15,104 bases of DNA from Planctomycetaceae bacterium (GCA_019232645.1 JAFANO010000662.1:1-15104); one strand, 5' to 3'. Counted from the stretch's first letter, positions 1 through 7,649 are shown. Made by a program: numbers and translations. The notes: generated by a model from the letters alone, not told the origin.

Positions 1-947
1 GGGGGGAACTCGACGCGGCCGTCGACGCGCTTGATGGCGATGACAATCACGCCGGTGCGGCGGCCGATGTCGGCGTCGCGGAGGGTCTTGCCCTCGAGCG
101 GGCTGCCCGGCTTGATGGGGATGTCGTCCATCTCGATCGCCAGCCTCGAGCGCTGGGTCACCAGCTCGGTGAACTCGACGGCCGTGGGGTTGGTCAGGAG
201 CGAGACGATCCGGTTCGCTCCGATCGCGGCGGGCAACACGACGTGGTTGGCGCCGGCCTGGCGGAGCTTCTTGAGGGTGCTCGGCTGCTCGGCCCGCGCC
301 ACGATCATCACGCCGGGGCACATCTGCCGCGCCGTCAGGGTGATGAAGACGGTCTCGGCGTCGGACGGCATCGCCGTGACCAGCGTCCTGGCGCGCTCCA
401 GCCCGGCCTCGCGGAGCACCTTCTCCTCGGTCGCGTCGCCGATGACGTAGTGGAAGCCCCGGCCCTCGATCTCGCCGACCTTCTCGGGCGACCGTTCGAT
501 CACGACGAACGACACCTCCGCCGCGGCCAGGTCGTCGCAGACCAAGCTGCCCACCCTGCCGAAGCCGGCGACCACCGTGTGCCCGGACATCTCTTCGATC
601 TGTCGACGCATCCTCTGGTGCCCCAGGAGTCGGAGGATCTCCCCCTCGGTCAGGAACTGGACGAAACCCGCCACCGTGTAGGCGACCGCGATCATCCCCA
701 GGGCGATGATCAGCATCGTGTGGACCCGCTCGGCGGTCGAGCCCATCGGCCGGACCTCGCCGAAGCCCACCCCCGAGATCGTGATCACCACCATGAACAG
801 CGCGTCGAACGGGGTCCAGCCCAGCATGATGTAGCCCAGCGTCCCGAGGACGACCACCGCCAGCACCGTCGTGAACCCAATCACGAGGCGACGGACCGAG
901 GTGCGCCGCCAGAAGCTGGGGAATTCCGGGGTCGCGGGGTCGGGCAT
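1..947 (-). CDS. Two-TM potassium channel with RCK (TrkA-N/TrkA-C) domain, 3' end outside window
   Basis: This is probably an inner-membrane K+ channel gated through a cytosolic RCK domain. From an ATG at 947 the frame is open to the window edge, giving 315 residues, so the C-terminus is missing. Residues about 20-43 form a first hydrophobic helix, 47-64 a pore loop with filter TISGVGFGE, and 76-99 a second helix. RCK follows: residues 124-134 read TVVAGFGRVGS, a Rossmann GxGxxG nucleotide-binding turn, and residues about 270-315 (for example IPIKPGSPLEGKTLRDADIG) resemble the start of a TrkA-C domain. The architecture is that of MthK-like channels. The filter has Gly where TVGYG channels usually have Thr, and Phe for Tyr. 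It lies 215 bp downstream of the permease on the same strand, with repeat copy 1 between them. The family call is firm; ion selectivity and ligand are inferred. Confidence 0.9.
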   Translation of the reverse strand, partial: MPDPATPEFPSFWRRTSVRRLVIGFTTVLAVVVLGTLGYIMLGWTPFDALFMVVITISGVGFGEVRPMGSTAERVHTMLIIALGMIAVAYTVAGFVQFLTEGEILRLLGHQRMRRQIEEMSGHTVVAGFGRVGSLVCDDLAAAEVSFVVIERSPEKVGEIEGRGFHYVIGDATEEKVLREAGLERARTLVTAMPSDAETVFITLTARQMCPGVMIVARAEQPSTLKKLRQAGANHVVLPAAIGANRIVSLLTNPTAVEFTELVTQRSRLAIEMDDIPIKPGSPLEGKTLRDADIGRRTGVIVIAIKRVDGRVEFP

Positions 948-1012
948 CGACGTTCGTCCGACAAGCGTTCAGGCGGACACGGCCGGCGCGGGACGGCGGT
1001 CGATTGAGCGTC

Positions 1013-1117
1013 TGAAACGCATTCCGGATCTTTTGTGCAGTTTGTTCGGATCTCACATTTGAGATTTCAAATTTCAAATCAGCAGATCGGTGCCCAAAAT
1101 TCCTGAGACCCGTATGA
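1013..1117 (+). repeat. Intergenic palindromic repeat, copy 1 (105 nt)
   Basis: This copy runs from TGAAACGCATTCCGGA to GACCCGTATGA and shares left end, AAATTT-rich core and right end with the segments at 7503-7649 and 8753-8879. It is the shortest and simplest copy: GATCTCACATTTGAG and ATTTCAAATTTCAAAT in the core, then AGCAGATCGGTGCCC. Its left end reads AAACG where the other two copies read ATACG, which spoils the terminal inverted repeat (ATACG...CGTAT). It sits in the 215-bp gap between the permease stop and the channel start, both on the minus strand. No coding potential is seen. The low GC contrasts sharply with the flanks. Confidence 0.8.
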
Positions 1118-1162
1118 CTCGCGTGCCCAAGGATTGACCCGGACTGGGCGGCTGCCCCGGGA

Positions 1163-2215
1163 TCAGTTCCTGGTGCGGAGCCGCTGGTTGAATGCCACCG
1201 CCGCGACGATCACGAGGCCCAGGACCAGGCCCTCGACCTGGGTGCTGTCGATCCCCTGGAACCGGAAGGCCCAGCTCCCGATGTTCAAGGTGAAGGGCTT
1301 CACGACGAGCCCCGTCCCCTTGATGATGATCTGGATCAGGGTCAGGCCAAGCACGGTCCCCCGGATCGAGCCGACGCCGCCGGAGAGGCTGCACCCGCCG
1401 ACGACGGCTGCGGTGATCGCGAAGAGCTCGTAGGAGACCCCCATCGTCCCCCGCGCCTGGCCGTCCTTGCCCGTGTACAGGATGCCACCCAGGGCCGAGA
1501 GGAGCGCGGAGAGGGCGTAGGCGATCGTCTTGAGCCGGGGGATCGACAGGCCGCTGAGCCTCGCGGCCGTCTCGTTGCCGCCCAGCGCGTAGAGGTGCCG
1601 CCCCAGGACGGTCGCCCCCATCACCACGCTCGCCGCGACGGCGACCGCGAGGAACAGCGGGACAGTGTACCAGGGGTCGCGCCCCAGGAGGCGGTAGGCG
1701 TCGAACGAGACGTTGACCGACTGGTTCTTGCTCAGGATCAGCGCCAGGCTCCGCAGCCCGGCCATCGTCGCCAGCGTCGCGATGAACGGCGGCAGGTAGA
1801 ACCGGTTGATCATCAGGGCGTGCATCATCCCGACGGCCAAGCCCATCAGGAGCGTCAGCGCGACGGCGGCGACGACCACCGCGATCGACGGTGACGACGC
1901 CGAGGCGCCTGGGAGCCACGCCGTCACCAGCTTGGCGCTGACGACCGACGCCAGGGCCACCACCGCCCCGACTGAGAGGTCGATGCCCCCGGCGATGATC
2001 ACTATCGCCGCGCCGATCGCGAGCACGCCATGAAGCGCGATGTTGTGGATCAGGTTCCGCAAGCTGTATGGCGAGAAGAAGGCATGCGACGGCTCCAGCG
2101 CGTAGATCAGGCCGAGCACGACCGCGATCCCGGCCACCAAGCCCCACTCGGGGGCCCGGAACATCGCGGCGACGGCCCCGGGATCCTCGACTTTTCCCGG
2201 ACTGTCTTTTTCCAT
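1163..2215 (-). CDS. Sugar ABC transporter permease, RbsC-like (BPD_transp_2 family)
   Basis: This is the membrane subunit of a CUT2-type ABC importer, the ribose/xylose/autoinducer-2 class. The 350-residue product has a short hydrophilic N-terminus and then 8-10 hydrophobic segments. Family hallmarks are IIAGGIDLSVGAVVALASV, LPPFIATLATMAGLRS and the cytoplasmic coupling region GGCSLSGGVGSIRGTVLG. Length fits the family (about 320-350). The ATG at 2215 (MEKDSPGK) was chosen because the open frame upstream, to a GTG at 2356, is Arg/Pro-rich and unlike a permease N-terminus; the ribosome site is weak. No ATPase gene adjoins it. A matching binding-protein gene lies about 4.2 kb away on the same strand at 6397-7473. 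The substrate cannot be read from the sequence. Confidence 0.93.
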   Translation of the reverse strand: MEKDSPGKVEDPGAVAAMFRAPEWGLVAGIAVVLGLIYALEPSHAFFSPYSLRNLIHNIALHGVLAIGAAIVIIAGGIDLSVGAVVALASVVSAKLVTAWLPGASASSPSIAVVVAAVALTLLMGLAVGMMHALMINRFYLPPFIATLATMAGLRSLALILSKNQSVNVSFDAYRLLGRDPWYTVPLFLAVAVAASVVMGATVLGRHLYALGGNETAARLSGLSIPRLKTIAYALSALLSALGGILYTGKDGQARGTMGVSYELFAITAAVVGGCSLSGGVGSIRGTVLGLTLIQIIIKGTGLVVKPFTLNIGSWAFRFQGIDSTQVEGLVLGLVIVAAVAFNQRLRTRN

Positions 2216-2326
2216 AGATCCAATCGATGACCTAAGCTTTCCGATGTCCAAACGCTCGCGTGACGGCCGTGCGGGCGCGGGGACAGGATCGGGTCGGCCT
2301 GACCGTACCCGTACATTTTCCGTGGA

Positions 2327-2336
2327 GCAAGCTTGC
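2327..2336. promoter_or_regulatory. Perfect 10-bp palindrome GCAAGCTTGC, possible operator
   Basis: GCAAGCTTGC is a perfect inverted repeat in the permease upstream region. It lies just downstream of the possible minus-strand -10 at 2352-2347, where a repressor would act. It lacks the central CG common in LacI/GalR operators, and a 10-bp palindrome can occur by chance. Confidence 0.2.
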
Positions 2337-2346
2337 GGAACATCAG

Positions 2347-2375
2347 ATTGTAACACGGTAGGAGGGGCGTCGAAA
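2347..2375 (-). promoter_or_regulatory. Possible sigma70-like promoter for the permease
   Basis: Reading the minus strand, TTTCGA (2375-2370) is separated by 17 nt from TACAAT (2352-2347). The -10 matches 5 of 6 consensus bases; the -35 is poor. The start site would be near 2340, leaving a leader of about 125 nt before the ATG at 2215. The call rests on motif spacing only. Confidence 0.3.
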
Positions 2376-2686
2376 GTCGCAGGCGAGCCCCGCCGATGAT
2401 GGCATGATTGAGATTTACAACGTGGGCATCCTCCGCTATTTTCCCAGTCGATCGACTCTTACCCGGCGACTCGGAGATCCCGCCCGGTCGGATCCGGCGC
2501 ACCGATCCGAGGTCGTCCCGGACGCGCGAACCCCAGGCACGGAGGCCGGAGACTCGGGTCGCCCCGTCTCGCGGCATCCCCGCCCGTCCGCCGATCCCGG
2601 TCGGGCGAGACTCGGTGCGGCACGCGCCCAGGGATTCTCGCATCCCCGGACACGGGTGGGATGCTCCCGGCGCACGTTCGAGGCCC

Positions 2687-2692
2687 AGGAGG
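2687..2692 (+). promoter_or_regulatory. Shine-Dalgarno AGGAGG for the PEP-CTERM gene
   Basis: AGGAGG ends 9 nt before the ATG at 2702. It decides that start over the much longer upstream open frame, and it places a classical signal peptide at the very N-terminus. Confidence 0.75.
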
Positions 2693-2701
2693 ACCCTCAC
2701 G

Positions 2702-3328
2702 ATGTGCAGGATGCAAAGTTGGATCGGTTGGCGAGCCCCCGTCCTGGCGCTGGCGACGATCGCGCTGGCGGCCTCGGCGGCCGGGGCGGCTCAAATGACG
2801 TCGGGGCTGGCTTACGGCACGACGGGCTCGATCGGGACGGATGGGATGCTCGGGATGCCGGCCGTCAGCTTCCACGGCGTGGACGACGGGACGCAAGGGC
2901 TCGGCGCATCATTCTCCCTGGGCGAGTTCGAGGTCTCCGCGCCGTCCGATCACCAGACCACGACCTACGCCGGGACGCCGTTCACCCTCACGTACAACGA
3001 CCAGTCGGATCCCGGGGCTCCGCCGCTCGTCGCCCAGGGGAACCTCTTCGGGACGGTCTCCGGCTCGGGCCGGCCGAACCTGCTGGCGACCCTCGACGGC
3101 CAGTCGTTCCTGCTCGACCCGTCGGAGTCGGGCCTTCAATACCGGACCGCGGACGCGATCCATACCCTGGTCCTCAACCTGCCTCTGAACATCGACCAGG
3201 CCCAGGCCGCGGTGATGGGTCAGTTCGAAGTCGTGCCGTCCCCCGAGCCGTCCTCCTGGGTCCTGTTCCTCGCTGCCGCCGCGTCCGTCGGACTGCTCCG
3301 TCGGACCGGAGCCTCGCGCCAGGGCTGA
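2702..3328 (+). CDS. PEP-CTERM sorted exported protein, function unknown
   Basis: The 208-residue product has an N-terminal signal peptide (residues 1 to about 29, MCRMQSWIGWRAPVLALA... to ASAAGA, predicted cut before AQ). The mature part is about 150 residues rich in Gly, Ser, Thr and Leu, with no recognised domain. The C-terminus is a textbook PEP-CTERM tail: SPEPSS around residues 180-185, hydrophobic W186-L199, then R200-R201 and a short basic end. In known systems an exosortase (EpsH/XrtA-type) in the inner membrane recognises this tail and removes it during export to the surface; no exosortase is in the window. The gene is monocistronic by appearance, with AGGAGG ahead and an intrinsic terminator behind. 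The mature part is probably beta-rich and may be a matrix or surface protein. That role is inferred. Confidence 0.9.
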   Translation: MCRMQSWIGWRAPVLALATIALAASAAGAAQMTSGLAYGTTGSIGTDGMLGMPAVSFHGVDDGTQGLGASFSLGEFEVSAPSDHQTTTYAGTPFTLTYNDQSDPGAPPLVAQGNLFGTVSGSGRPNLLATLDGQSFLLDPSESGLQYRTADAIHTLVLNLPLNIDQAQAAVMGQFEVVPSPEPSSWVLFLAAAASVGLLRRTGASRQG

Positions 3329-3382
3329 CCGCCCGGGCCGCACGTCCCCAATCCCGCCGGACCGCCGACCCCTCGCCCCCCC

Positions 3383-3409
3383 GCCCCTCCCCGCCGAGGG
3401 GCTTTTTTT
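3383..3409 (+). terminator. Rho-independent terminator after PEP-CTERM gene
   Basis: A perfect 7-bp stem, GCCCCTC (3383-3389) with GAGGGGC (3396-3402), a 6-nt loop and a run of seven T (3403-3409) begin 54 bp after the stop codon. It should separate this transcript from the peptidase gene downstream. Confidence 0.88.
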
Positions 3410-3476
3410 CGCGCCAGGCCGACCGTCACGGCAGCCCCCGGCACGCCTGCCAGAACCCCCCGCTCGCTGATTTCTG

Positions 3477-3499
3477 GCGCAAAATGAATATTTTCGCGC
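3477..3499. promoter_or_regulatory. Interrupted palindrome, possible operator
   Basis: GCGCAAAAT (3477-3485) and ATTTTCGCGC (3490-3499) are inverted copies apart from one extra base, around a 4-nt spacer GAAT. It lies just upstream of the possible -35 at 3507. The position suits a regulator-binding site, but nothing identifies the regulator. Confidence 0.3.
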
Positions 3500-3506
3500 A
3501 ACGCCT

Positions 3507-3535
3507 TTGCAATTCATTAATGCTGGTTCACAATC
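3507..3535 (+). promoter_or_regulatory. Possible promoter for the S8 peptidase
   Basis: TTGCAA (3507-3512) is followed after 17 nt by ACAATC (3530-3535), inside the only AT-rich part of the leader. The -35 matches 4 of 6 consensus bases and the -10 is poor. It would give a leader of roughly 240 nt. Confidence 0.25.
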
Positions 3536-3784
3536 TCAGTAGTGGCTTTCCACTCGAGAGTCCGACGGTTGGCCTGAGAGGCCCGTGGCCTGGTCCGCGA
3601 GCCTCGGTGGGGCTTGCGCGCGCACCGGCGAACCAGCACACACTCCGACAGGCTGCGTCATCGTTGTCAAACCACTCGTGATGAGCGAAGAGGGAAGCGT
3701 ACCCCGGGACCCGGAACCTTCGACGTGGAAGGCGACAGACTCCGGCGCACGCCGACCGATTCACGACGCCCCGAGGTCACAACA

Positions 3785-6304
3785 ATGCGACTCAAGACCA
3801 AGCGCCGGTCCGCCACGCCTTGTCTCGAAGTGATCGAATCGCGGCCCCTGCCCAGCACCCTGATCGCCCTCGTGGATTACGGTGTGGACCTTAATAATAG
3901 TAATGATAGTAAATACTACGATCTTGCCGATGCCTTCAACGCCTACACCGGGCAGCTCGCCTCCCAGGCCGGCGACGGCGTGGTGCAGTACACCATGCCG
4001 CACGGCGCGGTCCTGACCGACGCGACGGTCCAGGGGATCGAGGACGTGTCCGCCCAGCCCGGCGTCAACGACCCGGACGTCAAGATCCTGCCGATCAAGT
4101 ATTCCGACGCCTCGAACGACGCGAGCTACGCGGCCGTCATCCGCGGGATTTATTATGCGGTCGATCAAGGGGCGTCGGTGATCAACCTGAGCATCGGCCA
4201 GCCGGAGATCGATCCCTATGGCTATATCCCCCGGAGCGACCCCTGGGTGCACGACCCGGCCGTCTCCGGGACGATTTACTACCTGAGCGATGCCATCCGC
4301 TACGCCGAGTCGAAGGGGGTCGTCGTCGTCACCGCCGCCGGGAACGACGGCTACCAGAACCAGCCGAGCGGCGTGAACATCGACGCCAGCGGCGACACCT
4401 GGCCGATCTATCCCGCCTACACCCATACCGGGAACATGCTCGTCGTCGCGTCGGTCGACGCGACGGGGACCCTTTACCCAGGCTCGAACTGGGGCAATCA
4501 GCACGTCGACCTGGGCGCGTTTTGGGACCCCTCCAACGTCAACTGGCAGACGTCGTACGCCACCGGGTATGTCTCCGGGGTGACCGGCACCATCGCGGCG
4601 CTGCGGCCTGACCTCACCGGCGACGCCCTCGCCACGTTCATTAAGTCGACCGTGCAGACCGAGCCCCAGCTCGAAGGTAAGCTCACCACCAACGGCGAGA
4701 TCAGCCCGGCCAACGCGGTGAACGCGATCTTCACGCCGACGATCACCGCGGCGGCCTCGGCGTCTCCGGGCACGGTCACCTCGACCTCGACGACGCTGAG
4801 CGTCGGGGCCTCGGACCTCGACGGAGGGGCCGGCCTGACCTACGCGTGGTCGGTCGTCGGGCCAGCGGGGGCACCCGCCCCGACCTTCAGCGCCAATGGT
4901 ACCCACGACGCCGGGGACACGACGGTCACCTTCTCCCAGGCGGGCAGCTACACGTTCACCGCGACGGTCTCGGACGGCCCGAACCGGACCACCACCAGTC
5001 AGGTCACGGTGACGGTCGTCCCGACGATCAGTACGATTGTCGTCTCACCCCCCGGCGCGGAGGTCGCCGACGGCGACGTCCAGGCATTCTCGGCCCTGGC
5101 CCGCGACCAGTTCGGCGCCGTCATCTCGCCCCAGCCCGCGTTCACCTGGACGGTCGAGGGCGGCGGAGTCGGCGGGACCATCGACGCGACCGGCGGGTAC
5201 ACGGCTCCATCTTCGGGGTCCGGCGGCGACACGGTCGTTGTGACCGGCGGCGGGGTCAGCCAGGCCGTGTCGGTGGGCGTGACCGCGCCCGCCGCGTCCG
5301 CCCTGACCGCGCCCGGCGCGTTCATCGTCAACCCGGTCGGGGTCGTCTCGTCGAGCAACTTCGGGCCCAACCCCGCCTGGTTCACGATCGACGGCGTGGG
5401 CCTGAGCGCCCCGCTCAATACGGGCGCCCCGGTCCCGGCATCCTATCCGGTCGAAGACAATAATTTCTATCATAATTTCTTGACCGACGGCGACGGCGGC
5501 TCCGGGACCGAGTCGATCACCTATCAGCTGGCCTATCCCGGCCAGGCACCGGTCGACATCATCGGCTTCCACTGGTGGGCGTACTCGGCCGATCAGCCGG
5601 AGCGTAGCATCAAGTCGGCCGACGTCTCGACGTCGGCCGACGGCGTCCACTTCTCGGCCCCGGTCCCGATGACGTTCTACGAGGGCAGCGACACCCCGGA
5701 CGCGGGCCGCGACTACGCATTCCAGGCCAGCGGCATCCGTTACGTGAGGTTCAGCAACCTCGTGAACTACGGGCCGGATACCCAGGACAAGAGCTCGTTC
5801 GATGGCCTGGGAGCGATCCGGTTCCTCGCGACCCCGGCCCAGTCGATCGCGATCGCCGCGGGCTCGACGGTCGGGGCCGGGTCGTTCCAGCCCGATATGG
5901 AGGTCGTCGGCGGCGCCACGTACTCGACCACCAGCCCAATCGACACGAGCGGGGTGAGCGATCCCGCGCCGCAGTCGGTCTACCAGACGGAGCGATACGG
6001 CAACTTCACCTACACGCTCACCAACCTCATGCCGGGCGGCTCCTACACGGTCCGGCTGCACTTCGCGGAGATCTACTGGGACGGCCCCGGCCGTCGCCTC
6101 TTCAATGTGGCGATCAGCGGCACCCCGGTGCTGACCAACTTCGACATCTTCGCCGCGGCCGGCGGCAAGGACCGGGCGATCGTCGAGCCGTTCAACGCCG
6201 TCGCCGACGCTCGAGGTACGATCACGATCGCCTTCACGTCCGTCTTGAATAACGCCAAGGTCAGCGGGATCGAGGTCCTCCCCGGCGGCACTCCGGCGGC
6301 GTAG
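3785..6304 (+). CDS. Secreted subtilisin-like (S8) serine peptidase with PKD/Ig-like, discoidin-like and malectin domains
   Basis: The 839-residue product is probably a surface peptidase or a carbohydrate-binding derivative of one. A subtilase domain (about 27-300) keeps Asp31 (IALVDYGVD), His73 (MPHGAVLTDATVQG), oxyanion Asn187 (TAAGNDG) and Ser257 (QTSYATGYVSG). The His and Ser motifs are divergent: HGTH and the Pro of TSMATP are missing. A PKD/Ig-like domain (about 317-412), a Big-like repeat (413-499) and an F5/8-type discoidin-like domain (about 512-682) follow. A malectin domain (about 684-835) ends it, with YTVRLHFAEIYW, TNFDIFAAAGG and NAKVSGIEVLP. The ATG at 3785 follows GAGGT by 7 nt. 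It opens MRLKTKRRSATPCLEVIESR, resembling the N-terminal tag of many planctomycete exported proteins, with no classical signal peptide or propeptide. Codons at about 3888-3926 are unusually AT-rich. Activity is plausible but unproven. Confidence 0.9.
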   Translation: MRLKTKRRSATPCLEVIESRPLPSTLIALVDYGVDLNNSNDSKYYDLADAFNAYTGQLASQAGDGVVQYTMPHGAVLTDATVQGIEDVSAQPGVNDPDVKILPIKYSDASNDASYAAVIRGIYYAVDQGASVINLSIGQPEIDPYGYIPRSDPWVHDPAVSGTIYYLSDAIRYAESKGVVVVTAAGNDGYQNQPSGVNIDASGDTWPIYPAYTHTGNMLVVASVDATGTLYPGSNWGNQHVDLGAFWDPSNVNWQTSYATGYVSGVTGTIAALRPDLTGDALATFIKSTVQTEPQLEGKLTTNGEISPANAVNAIFTPTITAAASASPGTVTSTSTTLSVGASDLDGGAGLTYAWSVVGPAGAPAPTFSANGTHDAGDTTVTFSQAGSYTFTATVSDGPNRTTTSQVTVTVVPTISTIVVSPPGAEVADGDVQAFSALARDQFGAVISPQPAFTWTVEGGGVGGTIDATGGYTAPSSGSGGDTVVVTGGGVSQAVSVGVTAPAASALTAPGAFIVNPVGVVSSSNFGPNPAWFTIDGVGLSAPLNTGAPVPASYPVEDNNFYHNFLTDGDGGSGTESITYQLAYPGQAPVDIIGFHWWAYSADQPERSIKSADVSTSADGVHFSAPVPMTFYEGSDTPDAGRDYAFQASGIRYVRFSNLVNYGPDTQDKSSFDGLGAIRFLATPAQSIAIAAGSTVGAGSFQPDMEVVGGATYSTTSPIDTSGVSDPAPQSVYQTERYGNFTYTLTNLMPGGSYTVRLHFAEIYWDGPGRRLFNVAISGTPVLTNFDIFAAAGGKDRAIVEPFNAVADARGTITIAFTSVLNNAKVSGIEVLPGGTPAA

Positions 6305-6396
6305 GCGACGCGTGGCGGGGAGGTCACGGGGTGGCCCGGGCGGATCCTGAGGTCGCCCCGCCCTTGGTCGCCATCCCCGGCGGGGCCCGGCGTCGG

Positions 6397-7473
6397 TCAC
6401 GACGACTTGAGGCCCCGCTGCTCCAACCACTTCTTCATGTCTTCGATCGTGATGACTTCGTCCCCCTGCTCCTTGTTCTTGAAGACCGGCGAGTCGGCGT
6501 GGGGGACGATCACGCGGACGCCGGTGTCGCGGGCCTTGCCGTCGGGGAGGACCTCCTTGATGGCCTTCTCGTCCTTCTCGATCAGCGCCTTGAGGAGTCT
6601 TACCCCTTGGTAGCCCATCTCGTAGGGGTTCTGGCAGACCGTGGCGTCGATGTCGCCGGCCGCCAGATCGTGGACGGCCAGCTCGTCGAGGTCGAAGGTG
6701 ACGACGCTCGTCCGCTCGCGGACCTCGGGCGACGCCTTGACCTGCTGCGCGATCCGCGTCGCGTTGTACGACCAGAGCCCGAGCAGGACGCCCAGGTCGG
6801 GATACTTGGTGATCGCCGTCTGGACGTTGGACGAGGCCCTGGCGAAGTCACCCCCGTCGTCGAAGACCTCGAGCGGGATGAACTTGTCGCCGGCCCCTTT
6901 GAAGAACCCGTCCTTGCGGTCGCGGGCGTTGGCGGCCGACGAGGTGCCGACGAAGACGCAGACCTTGCCCCCCCCGGGCCGGATGGCCGCGGCGGCCCGG
7001 CCGGCGACCTCGCCCGCATGGACGTTGTTCGAACCGATGTACGCGCGGCGCGCGTCGGCCGCGTCGGGGGCGATGTCGGAGTCGATCGTGATGACCGCCT
7101 TGCCCGCCCGCTGCAACTCGCGCAGCGCGTCGGCGATGCCCGGCGCCTCCGCCTCGTAGACCGAGACCGCCACGCCCCGCACGTCGGTCCGGCTGATGGC
7201 GTCCTCCAGCAGGCGGATCTGGCCCGAGGTCTCGCGGTCGTTGCGCTTCATCTCGACCGCCAGGCCGAAGTCCTCGCCGCCGTGGCTCATGCCCCTCTCG
7301 ACGGCGTTCCACCAGTCGGAGTTGCTGTTGGTCACGAAGAGCAACTTCAGGCCCGATCCCCCCGTCCCCGTCGCGCCCTTGGCGCCGGTCGGAGTGCTCG
7401 CCAGCTCCGGCGAGCCGCAGCCCGCCATGAAAAGCAGCGCCGAGAGGCAGAGCCGCCCGGCCGCTCGTCCCAT
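6397..7473 (-). CDS. Sugar-binding lipoprotein of an ABC importer, RbsB-like (Peripla_BP_4)
   Basis: This is a periplasmic substrate-binding protein anchored by lipid. The 358-residue product opens MGRAAGRLCLSALLFMAGC, a lipoprotein signal with lipobox MAGC and acylated Cys19. The core begins LKLLFVTNSNSDWWNAVERG, the first strand and helix of the RbsB fold. ITIDSDI, AYIGSNNVHAGEVAGR and GLWSYNATRIAQQV follow, all typical of Peripla_BP_4 proteins. The last part, QNPYEMGYQGVRLLKALIEK, is also characteristic. An in-frame ATG at 7506 would add 11 residues; 7473 gives a normal short n-region and is preferred. The 7506 codon lies at the edge of repeat copy 2. The natural partner is the permease at 1163-2215, now separated by two plus-strand genes. 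The ligand is not identifiable. Confidence 0.92.
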   Translation of the reverse strand: MGRAAGRLCLSALLFMAGCGSPELASTPTGAKGATGTGGSGLKLLFVTNSNSDWWNAVERGMSHGGEDFGLAVEMKRNDRETSGQIRLLEDAISRTDVRGVAVSVYEAEAPGIADALRELQRAGKAVITIDSDIAPDAADARRAYIGSNNVHAGEVAGRAAAAIRPGGGKVCVFVGTSSAANARDRKDGFFKGAGDKFIPLEVFDDGGDFARASSNVQTAITKYPDLGVLLGLWSYNATRIAQQVKASPEVRERTSVVTFDLDELAVHDLAAGDIDATVCQNPYEMGYQGVRLLKALIEKDEKAIKEVLPDGKARDTGVRVIVPHADSPVFKNKEQGDEVITIEDMKKWLEQRGLKSS

Positions 7474-7502
7474 CCATCCCCGATCCACGATCGTCGTCCC
7501 TC

Positions 7503-7649
7503 TCATACGCATTCCGGATATTCTGTGCACTTTGTCCGGATCTCAAATTTGCGATTTCAAATTTCAAATTTGAGCTTTCAAATTTTAAATTTGAGATTTC
7601 AAATTTCAAATCAACAGATCGGTGCACAAAGTTCCTGGGACCCGTATCA
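7503..7649 (+). repeat. Intergenic palindromic repeat, copy 2 (147 nt, expanded core)
   Basis: This is the longest copy, from TCATACGCATTCCGGA to GGGACCCGTATCA. The ends are inverted (ATACG/CGTAT), and TGTGCAC occurs at matching distance from both ends, so the whole element could fold into one long imperfect hairpin. The core has expanded to several alternating AAATTT units (CAAATTTGCGATTTC, CAAATTTGAGC, AAATTTTAAATTTGAG). It fills the start of the divergent gap between the binding protein (-) and the HD gene (+) and covers the alternative ATG at 7506. Confidence 0.85.

Larger units (their letters stand above)
2216..2701. other. Divergent intergenic region between permease and PEP-CTERM gene
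   Basis: These 486 bp separate two divergently transcribed starts. Plus-strand frames are open through most of it, but they encode Arg/Pro-rich sequence typical of random high-GC DNA and precede a clear ribosome site, so no gene is called. The section nearest the permease (about 2290-2450) is less GC-rich. It holds a possible minus-strand promoter and a 10-bp palindrome, listed separately. Nothing else is recognised. Confidence 0.6.
3410..3784. other. Leader region upstream of the S8 peptidase
   Basis: These 375 bp lie between the terminator and the peptidase start. About 3470-3540 is clearly AT-richer than its surroundings. It contains an interrupted inverted repeat (3477-3499) and a TTGCAA-N17-ACAATC pair (3507-3535), both listed separately. 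The rest is ordinary high-GC sequence. The open frame from 3614 was not used, because its product before 3785 is Arg-rich and hydrophilic. Confidence 0.6.

Noticed and set aside
2404..3681. Long plus-strand frame overlapping the PEP-CTERM gene in another reading frame
   Set aside because: No domain, Arg/Pro-rich, and it reads through the terminator. The overlapping frame from 2702 has a signal peptide, PEP-CTERM tail and ribosome site.
6305..6396. Terminator between the converging peptidase and binding-protein genes
   Set aside because: Some GC-rich pairing is possible (GGGCG/CGCCC), but there is no T-run on either strand and no convincing stem.
5045..6430. Minus-strand open frames opposite the S8 peptidase (also 3761-4906)
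   Set aside because: The plus-strand frame has coherent domains throughout. The antisense products are Arg/Gly/Val/Asp-rich shadows.
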